A program made the position numbers and the translations under genes. The notes under the pieces are model-generated. The model was not told the origin of the DNA and did no database searches. It saw nothing but the letters and a program-made list of their open reading frames with translations. Positions 23,202-30,689 of a stretch of DNA of 64,000 nucleotides are shown here, piece by piece. Source of the stretch: Paenibacillus sp. NAIST15-1 (GTDB lineage Bacteria > Bacillota > Bacilli > Paenibacillales > Paenibacillaceae); the NCBI RefSeq assembly GCF_001894745.1, contig NZ_BBYF01000018.1, positions 62,001 through 126,000 of the forward strand, given 5' to 3'. Each line of letters starts with the position of its first letter. Position 1 is the first letter of the stretch.

Positions 23202-25094
23202 CTATTCTAATACTGCCGTTTTCGCTAACTGGATCAGCTCATCCTTCGTCAATGGATTACTCGGATTGGTTACAATCTGGAAGCTCTTCCCACGATCTAG
23301 CCAACTAAGATAATTTCTGCCTTCGTGATTTGGATGTTTCTTTTCCACCTCTTTAGCAGATATATACTTGTATTCCTTTTCCTTCCTACTTTTATATTCT
23401 TCTAAATCTTTCTCCTTCCAATGGAAACTCGTTATATTGATAAAGTCTTCACCATTCGTGTACGTTAGCGAAATATGATCGCTATTTGTTATATTCATTT
23501 TCTTGGAATATACCTGTTTGCCCAGCTTTTTAGCCTCGGCCTTCACTGGTGCAAAATCCTTTGAAGTGAACACGTTATCAATTTCCGCTCTGCTAAAGAT
23601 ATAACCATCCGGCAAGTCAGCCGGCTGCTGCGGTACCGCCTCTTTCAAAGCTGATGCTCTTTTGAGATAAGCCTCATAGGTATCGAAGCTAGGAGAAGGA
23701 CTTCCCATTAGATAAAATTCAGAAAGAGAAAAACCCTCAACGGGGAGACCGCCTTTTACTTCATTGCTGGCATATACGATATACGTATCATCCGAATTTT
23801 TTTCTAGCAATTTGGCGATTCTCTCCTTCTCCTCTTCCTCCAGCTTCTTCCCTTCAGCTTTAGGTTTAGCTGCCGGCGTTTTCAAAGCGATCTCGTTTAC
23901 AGTAGGGGATGAGGCAACATCAACATCGTTACCCTTCGCATTTACCAGCGACACACTGCCAAGCGCAACAATAAGTGCCACCCCTAAAATGGACAAATGG
24001 TAGGATTTTTTATGAAATCGCTTGATCATTAGCAATCTTCTCTTCATTTGTTTATGCGTTGCGGATAATCCGGCAATCCCTGGGTGATGTTGTTTTCCTG
24101 ACAAATGAAAATGCTCTAGCACATGGATAATGGTTTGCCCGTATGTATGGTTATGTTGTGGATTTGGCTGTAAACTCAAACGATCCAGCACGCATGCATC
24201 GCAGGCCATCTCCTGATCCTGCCTTGCTTTATGTACAGCAAGCCACAACAACGGATTAAACCAATGGATAATGAGCAGAATGTGCATCATCCAGTTCACC
24301 GCCACATCCCGCCGCTGGATGTGCCCAAACTCGTGCGCTAAAATACACTGAAGCTGTTCCCCTCGCAGCGTGACGAGCAGACTCGGCGAAATTACAATCG
24401 CCGGCTTGTGAAAACCGACTACCGCAGGCCCAGGAATGCGCTCACTGGCTACAAACCGCACAGCACTTTGTACGCCCATTAGCAATTTTGTTTCGCGGAA
24501 CACGGTCGATAAATAAGGTGTCTCAATTGTTCTGCCCTCACGAAGGGCTCGCTTCAATTGAAACTGGTCAACAACGGTTTTCGCAGCAAAAAGCAGGACA
24601 CCCAAGAACCAAACTGACATCAGCATATTGGTGAAGCCCATTTGCTTGAACCCACTCCACCAAAAGCCCATGTCCCATGTGGTATCTGATTCAAGAGACG
24701 AGTTGGATACCTCTATTTTTCTTTCTAAGAGGACGCTTTTATCCGAATCAGCAGCATTCTCTGCTTGAGCCTTTGCTTCGCTCCTTGCCCCTGCACCTTC
24801 CCACAAGCTGTTCCAAGCCGATGGAAGTTGAGCTTGTGATTGTTCTTGACTAACGGGAACGATGGCCTCCAACGAAAAAACATTGTATAGGCTGAGTGAA
24901 GATTCCGGCGCCCAAGGCAGCAGCAGACGAATCGCTACAGGTACCCAGAGCAGATACTTCCACCTCACTTCAAGCTTGTTCTTAAATAAAAATTGCAGGA
25001 TAAGAACCAGCACGATAAGAATACTGGCCATAAAAGATCCGCGGAGCACCCAGCCGAAAAACGATAATAAACATTCATGCAAGGTTGGACTCAT
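23202..25094 (-). CDS. BlaR1/MecR1-type M56 metalloprotease sensor fused to an array-family domain
   Basis: This is a 630-residue membrane sensor-protease. N-terminal membrane segments (about 20-38, 45-62, 155-172) precede the cytoplasmic zinc protease with HEFGH (254-258) and downstream EMACDACVLD as the third ligand region. A further hydrophobic segment lies at about 365-386. Instead of a penicillin-binding domain, the extracellular part (about 387-630) is a full copy of the neighbouring secreted family: LLEKNSDDTYIVYAS, SFDTYEAYLKRASALKEAVP, AEAKKLGKQVYSKKMN, NGEDFINITSFHW, LSWLDRGKSFQIVTNPSNPL. The start overlaps the blaI stop by 4 bp. By analogy with BlaR1 it should sense an extracellular ligand and inactivate the repressor. 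The ligand is unknown, and the shared domain suggests it is also recognised by the secreted copies. Confidence 0.9.
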   Translation of the reverse strand: MSPTLHECLLSFFGWVLRGSFMASILIVLVLILQFLFKNKLEVRWKYLLWVPVAIRLLLPWAPESSLSLYNVFSLEAIVPVSQEQSQAQLPSAWNSLWEGAGARSEAKAQAENAADSDKSVLLERKIEVSNSSLESDTTWDMGFWWSGFKQMGFTNMLMSVWFLGVLLFAAKTVVDQFQLKRALREGRTIETPYLSTVFRETKLLMGVQSAVRFVASERIPGPAVVGFHKPAIVISPSLLVTLRGEQLQCILAHEFGHIQRRDVAVNWMMHILLIIHWFNPLLWLAVHKARQDQEMACDACVLDRLSLQPNPQHNHTYGQTIIHVLEHFHLSGKQHHPGIAGLSATHKQMKRRLLMIKRFHKKSYHLSILGVALIVALGSVSLVNAKGNDVDVASSPTVNEIALKTPAAKPKAEGKKLEEEEKERIAKLLEKNSDDTYIVYASNEVKGGLPVEGFSLSEFYLMGSPSPSFDTYEAYLKRASALKEAVPQQPADLPDGYIFSRAEIDNVFTSKDFAPVKAEAKKLGKQVYSKKMNITNSDHISLTYTNGEDFINITSFHWKEKDLEEYKSRKEKEYKYISAKEVEKKHPNHEGRNYLSWLDRGKSFQIVTNPSNPLTKDELIQLAKTAVLE

Positions 25095-25501
25095 TCGTTA
25101 TCTCTCTTTTCCAGTTCGTCACCGCGTTTATCATCAAATAAAGCCTTGAGATCCTCGATTTCCTGCGCGTTCAGCTTCTTGTCCTCTAGAAAATGGGCCA
25201 GCATCGGCTTCAATGCCCCGCCATACAGCTTTTTCATAAAGGAGGTCGTCTCAGATCGCAAGTATTCCTGCTCGCTAATGATTGAAAAAAATAGCTGACT
25301 GCGCTTCGAACCCTCTTCCAGCTTCACTCCCGCCGCTTTCTTCTGCACTAATCGATTCAGAAGCGTACGGCTCGTATTCGGACTCCATTCCATGCGCTCC
25401 GTCATCCGTTTTACGATCTCGCTGGAAGGACAATTTGGTTTTTCCCACAAGACGCGCATGACTTCCAATTCCGCATCTGTAATTGGTGGTATGTGATTCA
25501 T
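25091..25501 (-). CDS. BlaI/MecI-family repressor (partner of BlaR1-like sensor)
   Basis: This 136-residue winged-helix repressor has PPITDAELEVMRVLWEKPN and EWSPNTSRTLLNRLVQKK. It is highly similar to the orphan copy at 20.6 kb. At the position of the BlaR1-cleaved Asn-Phe bond it has His-Phe (LAHFLEDKKL, His103-Phe104). ATG 25499-25501 is chosen because GGGGG lies eight bases upstream; an in-frame start five codons earlier is less well placed. Two strong operators lie in its promoter. It is translationally coupled to the sensor gene (4-bp overlap). Confidence 0.92.
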   Translation of the reverse strand: MNHIPPITDAELEVMRVLWEKPNCPSSEIVKRMTERMEWSPNTSRTLLNRLVQKKAAGVKLEEGSKRSQLFFSIISEQEYLRSETTSFMKKLYGGALKPMLAHFLEDKKLNAQEIEDLKALFDDKRGDELEKRDNE

Positions 25502-25533
25502 GCATGAAACCCCCAAAAAAATTTATTCTTTAT

Positions 25534-25584
25534 ACTACATATGTAGTTATATTCCATACTACGTCTGTAGTTAATTAATGTCAA
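25534..25584 (-). promoter_or_regulatory. blaI-blaR1 promoter with two operators
   Basis: Minus strand TTGACA (25579-25584), 17 nt, TAGTAT (25556-25561). Operators ACTACATATGTAGT (25534-25547, perfect palindrome) and ACTACGTCTGTAGT (25558-25571), with 24-bp centre spacing. The layout is identical to the copy 3 promoter. Confidence 0.87.
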
Positions 25585-25672
25585 CAAGTTTCTCTTCTGA
25601 ATCTCCTTAATCATACACGCAAAAATTTGACGCCTATTAATCTAAGGATTACGTTGATCACACTCAAAAAAT

Positions 25673-25704
25673 AGCCCACACATCCTATTCGGACTGCATG
25701 GGCT
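25673..25704 (-). terminator. Terminator after copy 4
   Basis: A 10-bp stem AGCCCATGCA / TGTGTGGGCT (two G-U pairs) is followed by ATTTTTTG on the minus strand. Confidence 0.75.
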
Positions 25705-25714
25705 TGGACACAAG

Positions 25715-26494
25715 CTATTTTTTCACCATCGTTTTCGCCAGCTTAATCAAATCTTCCTTCGTCAACGGATTTTCAGCATTGGTTAGGATATAGTACAACT
25801 TCCCATTTTCTCTCCAGTTCAGCTCGTTCCATAAATTCTTAGTTTCGAGTTTAGGATTTTTCTTTTTTGTTTCTGCTGCACTTACATAGGTATATCCTTG
25901 TTTATTTTGCTTCAAATCCACCGAATCAAGATTTCTGCTTCCTAATGTAATATAATCGTCTCCATTTTTGTACTCTAGTCGTATCCCGTTCGAAGCTGTC
26001 CAGTTGATTTTCTTGGAATAGATCGTCTTCCCTAACTTCTTGGCCTCGGTCTCAATTTCTTTAACATATTCATTGTTGAATGGACCTATGATTACTCCAT
26101 TCATGAGTTGATAACCATCCGGAAGGTCGACCGGTTGCTGTAGTACTGCCTCCTTCAAGGTTGATGCTTTTTTACGATAATCTTCATACTTTTCAAAATG
26201 TGGCTGGACGTTTCCCATAAAATATGTACTAGCTTTTTTACGTTGATTGATCCCACCGCTGACATATACGATATACGTATCATCCGGATTTTTTTCAATC
26301 AATTTTCTGATTCTCTCCTGCTCTGCTTTTTCCAGCTTGTCGCCTTCACTCATAGCCTTTGGTTCAGCTGCTGCTGTCTTCAACGCTATATCGCTTGTGG
26401 AACGAGAAGACGCTGCCTCTGCTGCGAGATTCATCGAACCAATTAATAAGATGCCGCCTATCGTTGCGATTGCTAGTTTCATCGTCATTTTCAT
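25715..26494 (-). CDS. Secreted DUF4367-like array protein, copy 4
   Basis: This 259-residue protein has a signal peptide (MKLAIATIGGILLIGSMN, cleavage near AEAASS). Family motifs are LIEKNPDDTYIVYVS, HFEKYEDYRKKASTLKEAV, PVDLPDGYQL, EAKKLGKTIYSKKINWT, NGDDYITLGS, LNWRENGKLYYILTNAENPL and a KEDLIKLAKTMVKK tail. ATG 26492-26494 is chosen because AGAGGGG precedes it; upstream in-frame codons run through the promoter. It is controlled by an ECF-like promoter rather than BlaI operators. No terminator separates it from copy 5 upstream, so read-through is possible. Confidence 0.84.
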   Translation of the reverse strand: MKMTMKLAIATIGGILLIGSMNLAAEAASSRSTSDIALKTAAAEPKAMSEGDKLEKAEQERIRKLIEKNPDDTYIVYVSGGINQRKKASTYFMGNVQPHFEKYEDYRKKASTLKEAVLQQPVDLPDGYQLMNGVIIGPFNNEYVKEIETEAKKLGKTIYSKKINWTASNGIRLEYKNGDDYITLGSRNLDSVDLKQNKQGYTYVSAAETKKKNPKLETKNLWNELNWRENGKLYYILTNAENPLTKEDLIKLAKTMVKK

Positions 26495-26537
26495 TTCTAA
26501 TTGCCCCTCTCTAGTTATTCTTCTGATCGTCTCATCA

Positions 26538-26570
26538 TATATAACAAATTTCATCATGCCTTCCGTGACA
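26538..26570 (-). promoter_or_regulatory. ECF-like promoter of copy 4
   Basis: Minus strand TGTCAC (26565-26570), 19 nt, GTTATATA (26538-26545). Confidence 0.7.
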
Positions 26571-26585
26571 TGATTCTCAGTAGTT

Positions 26586-27350
26586 CTACTTTTTGACCAT
26601 CGTTTTCGTTAGCTTAATCAGGTCTTCCTTCGTCAACGGATTTTCAGCATTGGTTGAAATCGAGAACCCCTTACCCTGTTCATACCAATTTAATGTGGTC
26701 GTAATAAATTTAGGATCAAGTTTTGGATTTTTCTTTTTCACATCCGCAGCAGCGATATAGACATATCCTTGTTGTTTCTTATCCATCTCTTCAATCCGAT
26801 AACTAGAGAACTGAATATAATCTTTGCCGTTCACAAAACGCAACTGGATCATATTCGTATCCTTCCATTCAAGCTTCTTTGAATACACCTTTTTGCCGAG
26901 CTTTTTCGCCTCAGCCTGCATGGCCGCCGCATACTCATTTGTATATGGCGCAGCAACAATAACCCCGTCGAACGTATAGCTCTTCGACAGATCATCAGGC
27001 TTCTGCGGAGCCGGCTCTTTCATAACACGCAACAACTTCTCATAGTCCTCGTATTTCTCATAGCGCGGATTAAAATTGCCATAACCAAAAACCTCAAATC
27101 CCTTTGGCTGATAACTGCTGTATATCAGATACATATCACACGGATTTTTTTCCAACAGTTTGTCAAGTTTAGCCTTCTCGGCTTGCTCCAACTTCTCGCC
27201 TTCATTTGCAGTCATTGGTTTCGTTGCTGCTGCCTTCAAGCTGATGCCGCTTATAGCATGATCTGACGCTGTGCCTGACATGAGGTGCATGGATCCGAAC
27301 AATAGAATGCTGCATTGTGAAGCAATTGCTATTTTCATCTTCGTATTCAT
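26586..27350 (-). CDS. Secreted DUF4367-like array protein, copy 5
   Basis: This 254-residue protein has a short signal peptide (MKIAIASQCSILLFGS). Family motifs are LLEKNPCDMYLIYSS, RYEKYEDYEKLLRVMKEPAP, AEAKKLGKKVYSKKLEW, NGKDYIQFSSYRIEEMDKK, LNWYEQGKGFSISTNAENPL and EDLIKLTKTMVKK. The LPxGY motif has degenerated to LSKSY and the middle region is more divergent than in copies 4 and 6. ATG 27348-27350 is chosen because upstream in-frame codons fall in the promoter region. It has an ECF-like promoter. Function is unknown. Confidence 0.82.
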   Translation of the reverse strand: MNTKMKIAIASQCSILLFGSMHLMSGTASDHAISGISLKAAATKPMTANEGEKLEQAEKAKLDKLLEKNPCDMYLIYSSYQPKGFEVFGYGNFNPRYEKYEDYEKLLRVMKEPAPQKPDDLSKSYTFDGVIVAAPYTNEYAAAMQAEAKKLGKKVYSKKLEWKDTNMIQLRFVNGKDYIQFSSYRIEEMDKKQQGYVYIAAADVKKKNPKLDPKFITTTLNWYEQGKGFSISTNAENPLTKEDLIKLTKTMVKK

Positions 27351-27393
27351 ATAAAATCGCACCTTTCCTGTTTGACATGTAATATCTACCATT

Positions 27394-27426
27394 CATATAA
27401 CAATTTCAACCGTCTGGTTTGTGACA
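27394..27426 (-). promoter_or_regulatory. ECF-like promoter of copy 5
   Basis: Minus strand TGTCAC (27421-27426), 19 nt, GTTATATG (27394-27401). Confidence 0.7.
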
Positions 27427-27450
27427 TAACTTTTAATTAAAGAAACGCAA

Positions 27451-27497
27451 ATACCCCCAGGTTAGACATGCTGATCTACGTCTTTCCCGAGGGTTTC
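27451..27497 (-). terminator. Terminator-like hairpin after copy 6
   Basis: A two-part stem, ACCCTCGG with CCTGGGGGT outside and AGACGT with ATGTCT inside, follows the copy 6 stop. The T run after it is weak (ATTTGCGTTT). Confidence 0.55.
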
Positions 27498-27541
27498 AAT
27501 ATCGGACTATCTTACATTTCGCATCAATAACATGGCGATTC

Positions 27542-28324
27542 TTACTTTTTGACCATCGTTTTCGCCAACTTGATCATATCTTCCTTCGTCATTGGATTCT
27601 TTGGATTCGCATGAATGGAAAGCAGCTTGCCGTGTTGGATCCAAACCAACGAATTTACTAGATATTTCTCGCCTACATATGGATTATCTTTTTTCATTTT
27701 TTCCGCGGTTGTATAGGTATACTCTTGACTAAAATTTTTCTTATCCACCGCATCAGGCTTACGGCTGCTTATTTTGATAAAATTGTCTCCATTTTTAAAT
27801 TCTAATTTGGTTTCGTTTGTAGTCGTCCAATTCAGTTTTTTAGAGTAAATCTGTTTGTTTAATTTTTTTGCTTCTGCTTTCAATTCTGCAGCAAAATCAG
27901 CGGTATATGGACCTATAATCTCTGCCGCGGAGAAGACATATCCCTTGGGCAAGTTAGCAGGTTGTTGCAGCGTTGCTTCCTTCAAACTGGCTGCCTTCTT
28001 TAGATAGTCCTCATACTTGCTAAATTTCGGCATGCTGTTGCCCAACATGTCGACCTCTGCTTTGCCTTTAACTTTAGTCAATTCATTACTGACATATAAG
28101 ATATAGGTATCATCCGGATTTTTTTCGAGCAACTTTTTGATTCTCTCCCTCTCTGCTTTTTCCAACTTCTCGCCCTCAGTCATAGTCTTTGGTTTAGCAG
28201 CTGCCGTCTTCAACGTAATATCGCTTATCGAACGAGAAGACGCTGCCTCTGCCGCGAGATTTATCGAACCAAATAATAGGATACCGCTTATCGTTGCGAT
28301 TGCTATTTTCATCGTCATTTTCAT
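27542..28324 (-). CDS. Secreted DUF4367-like array protein, copy 6
   Basis: This 260-residue protein has a signal peptide (MKIAIATISGILLFGSIN, cleavage near AEAASS) almost identical to that of copy 4. Motifs are LLEKNPDDTYILYVS, KFSKYEDYLKKAASLKEAT, PANLPKGYVFSAAEI, AEAKKLNKQIYSKKLNWT, NGDNFIKISSRKPDAVDKK, LVWIQHGKLLSIHANPKNPM and EDMIKLAKTMVKK. ATG 28322-28324 is chosen for spacing from AGAGGGG; a TTG two codons earlier is also possible. It is ECF-promoter controlled. Confidence 0.84.
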   Translation of the reverse strand: MKMTMKIAIATISGILLFGSINLAAEAASSRSISDITLKTAAAKPKTMTEGEKLEKAERERIKKLLEKNPDDTYILYVSNELTKVKGKAEVDMLGNSMPKFSKYEDYLKKAASLKEATLQQPANLPKGYVFSAAEIIGPYTADFAAELKAEAKKLNKQIYSKKLNWTTTNETKLEFKNGDNFIKISSRKPDAVDKKNFSQEYTYTTAEKMKKDNPYVGEKYLVNSLVWIQHGKLLSIHANPKNPMTKEDMIKLAKTMVKK

Positions 28325-28374
28325 ATTCAAGTGCCCCTCTCTCGCTAGTCTTTTAACGTTTTATCGCCTCATCT

Positions 28375-28407
28375 TATATAACAATTCTCACCATGCCTTT
28401 CGTGACA
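28375..28407 (-). promoter_or_regulatory. ECF-like promoter of copy 6
   Basis: Minus strand TGTCAC (28402-28407), 19 nt, GTTATATA (28375-28382). Confidence 0.7.
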
Positions 28408-28439
28408 TCATTTTCAAATCATCCCTGAAAAACAAGAAA

Positions 28440-28490
28440 AAATAACCCCCAGAAAAACTGCTAATCCTTCACAGCTTCTCCGGGAGTTAC
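28440..28490 (-). terminator. Terminator after copy 7
   Basis: A long stem AACTCCCGGAGAA / TTTTTCTGGGGGTT (with G-U pairs), with a further GCTG/CAGT pairing, is followed by ATTTTTTC on the minus strand. Confidence 0.75.
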
Positions 28491-28530
28491 TCGATATACT
28501 TCGTCCGATTACGAAACCCTGCTTCTCTTA

Positions 28531-29274
28531 TTATTTTTTCTCAAGCACCATCGTTTTCGAAAGCTTGATTAGATCTTCCTTGGACATATCCGTGTTCGTT
28601 TGAATAGTAATTGCTTTGTCTTTCACCCTCCAAGACAGGAAATTGTATTTTGCCTTTTCGCTAGCAGGTTCATAGACATAGCCTGTTTGCTTTTTCGCTG
28701 TTTTCGGGTCGATGGTGTACATATCAAACAGAAACGTGTTCTTCCCATTCACAAACTCAAGCTTGATTTCGCCCGGTACCTTCCAATCATACTTCTTCGC
28801 ATAAAGCAATTTGCCTTGTCCCTCAATGGCGGCTTCTTTTTTTACTTCTTCTTCGAATTCCTTACTTTTCAGATACTCGATTTCCGCTTTGACTAACTTA
28901 TATCCCTTCGGCAGGTTGGTTGGCTTCTGCAATACTGGCCCTTGATACGTAGCAGCCTTTTTTATATATTCTTCGTATGTTTTGAACGTAAGCGGATTGA
29001 CTATATAGAGGAATTCCATTCCGGACATCAATTTTTTATTGCTAATAAAAGCAACATACACGTCACCCGGATTTTTAGCCTCTTGCCCTATTCTTCTTAC
29101 TTCCTTTTCATATATCTTATTCTGTTCTTCTAATGTTAGCTCCTGATCAGTCGATGTGGCAGCCGCAGTGTCACTCGCTGTCTGGGATGGATCCGCCTGA
29201 ACTGCGAAGCTCATAGAACCGAACATCAGGATACCGCTTAGTGTAGCAATTACTAATTTCATCGTTGTTTTCAT
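28531..29274 (-). CDS. Secreted DUF4367-like array protein, copy 7
   Basis: This 247-residue protein has a signal peptide (MKLVIATLSGILMFGSMS, cleavage near VQAD). The family core is recognisable but divergent: NPGDVYVAFIS, TFKTYEEYIKKAATYQGPVL, PTNLPKGYKLVKAEIEYL, YAKKYDWKVPGEIKLEFVNG and LSWRVKDKAITIQTNTDMS followed by KEDLIKLSKTMV. It is closest to copy 1 in the middle region. ATG 29272-29274 is chosen because an AAAGGGG box precedes it. It is the first full-length copy in transcription order and has an ECF-like promoter. Confidence 0.83.
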   Translation of the reverse strand: MKTTMKLVIATLSGILMFGSMSFAVQADPSQTASDTAAATSTDQELTLEEQNKIYEKEVRRIGQEAKNPGDVYVAFISNKKLMSGMEFLYIVNPLTFKTYEEYIKKAATYQGPVLQKPTNLPKGYKLVKAEIEYLKSKEFEEEVKKEAAIEGQGKLLYAKKYDWKVPGEIKLEFVNGKNTFLFDMYTIDPKTAKKQTGYVYEPASEKAKYNFLSWRVKDKAITIQTNTDMSKEDLIKLSKTMVLEKK

Positions 29275-29320
29275 TGGATGATTCCCCTTTTTTGTACAAT
29301 TTATGAAACATTTTATCATG

Positions 29321-29352
29321 TATATAACAATCTCCATGATTCAATTGTGACA
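29321..29352 (-). promoter_or_regulatory. ECF-like promoter of copy 7
   Basis: Minus strand TGTCAC (29347-29352), 18 nt, GTTATATA (29321-29328). Confidence 0.7.
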
Positions 29353-29386
29353 GACTTCCAATAATTTCATGTAAAAAAATAAAAAA

Positions 29387-29427
29387 CTCCCCCAAAAGAA
29401 CTTAGCATTTAAGTTCCTTTGAGGGAG
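29387..29427 (-). terminator. Strong terminator behind the truncated copy
   Basis: A stem of about 17 bp (CTCCCTCAAAGGAACTTA with TAAGTTCTTTTGGGGGAG) with a 5-nt loop is followed by TTTTTTATTTTTTT on the minus strand. It is the best hairpin in the array and terminates the truncated copy and any read-through from ispH. Confidence 0.85.
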
Positions 29428-29484
29428 CCAATTCACATTTTCCTATATATTTACACATACAGCACTTCATGAAATGAAGTTACA

Positions 29485-29583
29485 TTACTTTGGACCGAAG
29501 CCCGCTTCCTCAACAGGATTCAATGAGCCCCACAGCCAAATACTGCTGAGTGTTGCAATTACTGTCTTTATCGATATATTCAT
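29485..29583 (-). pseudogene. Truncated array-family member (32-residue signal-peptide remnant)
   Basis: A short ORF behind an AGAGGAG box encodes 32 residues. The first 20, MNISIKTVIATLSSIWLWGS, match the signal peptides of the array proteins (compare MKTTMKLVIATLSGILMFGS in copy 7). It stops soon after the expected cleavage site and is followed by a 17-bp palindrome (ACTTCATgaaATGAAGT) and the strong terminator. No ECF-like or BlaI-type promoter element is visible upstream. The simplest reading is a decayed ninth copy; a small secreted or membrane peptide is possible. Confidence 0.6.
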
Positions 29584-29656
29584 GCGTGATTGCTCCTCTC
29601 TGACCCAACCTGTTCTTCTTAATTTCTACGTACCAGCTAGTCCCTTTGTTTCATCT

Positions 29657-30607
29657 TCACGATTTCGACTTCGTTCTAACAGGAGGAAGCAGCTTCTTCA
29701 TATTTACCGTCCGCGTCTTCTCCCATGTCTCTGGATCCGCCTCGTCGAACTGTTCCAAGAACGCAATGACTTCCTTTGTAATTGGCGTCGGCGTCGAAGC
29801 GCCGGAGGTTACCCCAACCTTCTTAACGCCACGCAGCCATTCCACATCCAGCTCAGACAAGTCTCCAATACGGTACGCCGTCGTACCCGCAATCTCCTCT
29901 GACACCTGAGCAAGACGGTTCGAGTTATTGCTGCGCGGGTCGCCGACAACGATAACGAGATCACATTCTCCCGCTTGCTCCGCCACTGCCGCTTGACGAA
30001 CCTGTGTCGCCATGCAAATTTCGTTATGGATTTCGGCTGATGGGAATTTCTCAACCAATCGATTCATAATATGCTTAATGTCCCATTGGCTCATCGTCGT
30101 CTGGTTCGTAATAATGATCTTGTCTGTCGCCAATTGAAGCGACTGAACTTCTTCTTCCCGCTCAATCAAATGAACGCTGTCCGGCGCGACACCGATTGCC
30201 CCTTCAGGCTCCGGATGTCCTTTCTTCCCGATGTAAATAACCTGGTAACCTTCCGCCGTCTTCTCGCGAATGAGATCATGCGTACGCGTTACATCCGGGC
30301 AGGTAGCATCGACAGTCGTAAGCCCCTTCTCACGAGCCTTGCGGCGAACCTCTGGCGATACACCATGCGCCGTGAAGATAATCGTCCCCGACTCTACTTG
30401 ATCCAGGATTTCCATCCGGTTCGGGCCATCAAGCGTAATGATGCCCTCATCCTCGAATGCGTTCGTCACATGACTGTTGTGCACAATCATGCCCAATATA
30501 TAGATAGGCCGCGGCAAATCCAGATTGCGTGCGGTTTGCTGTGCAATGACCATTGCATCAACAACACCATAGCAATAACCGCGCGGTGTTATTTTCATTA
30601 CTTCCAC
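29657..30607 (-). CDS. ispH: 4-hydroxy-3-methylbut-2-enyl diphosphate reductase (IspH)
   Basis: This 316-residue iron-sulfur enzyme makes IPP and DMAPP in the last step of the MEP isoprenoid pathway. The three cluster cysteines lie in [20 protein letters not shown] and [18 protein letters not shown] and [13 protein letters not shown] are also conserved. GTG 30605-30607 is chosen because the family starts with [14 protein letters not shown]. The longer reading frame upstream overlaps the sensor kinase gene and has no similarity. An alternative is ATG at 30598. Length and motifs are complete. Confidence 0.94.
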   Translation of the reverse strand: MEVMKITPRGYCYGVVDAMVIAQQTARNLDLPRPIYILGMIVHNSHVTNAFEDEGIITLDGPNRMEILDQVESGTIIFTAHGVSPEVRRKAREKGLTTVDATCPDVTRTHDLIREKTAEGYQVIYIGKKGHPEPEGAIGVAPDSVHLIEREEEVQSLQLATDKIIITNQTTMSQWDIKHIMNRLVEKFPSAEIHNEICMATQVRQAAVAEQAGECDLVIVVGDPRSNNSNRLAQVSEEIAGTTAYRIGDLSELDVEWLRGVKKVGVTSGASTPTPITKEVIAFLEQFDEADPETWEKTRTVNMKKLLPPVRTKSKS

Positions 30608-30689
30608 AAGTACACCTGCTTCCCTTCCAATCGCTTCGTCTGCTATAAGAGCTGCAATGAAACTGCACCACAAGCATCCGGCTTCTTCA

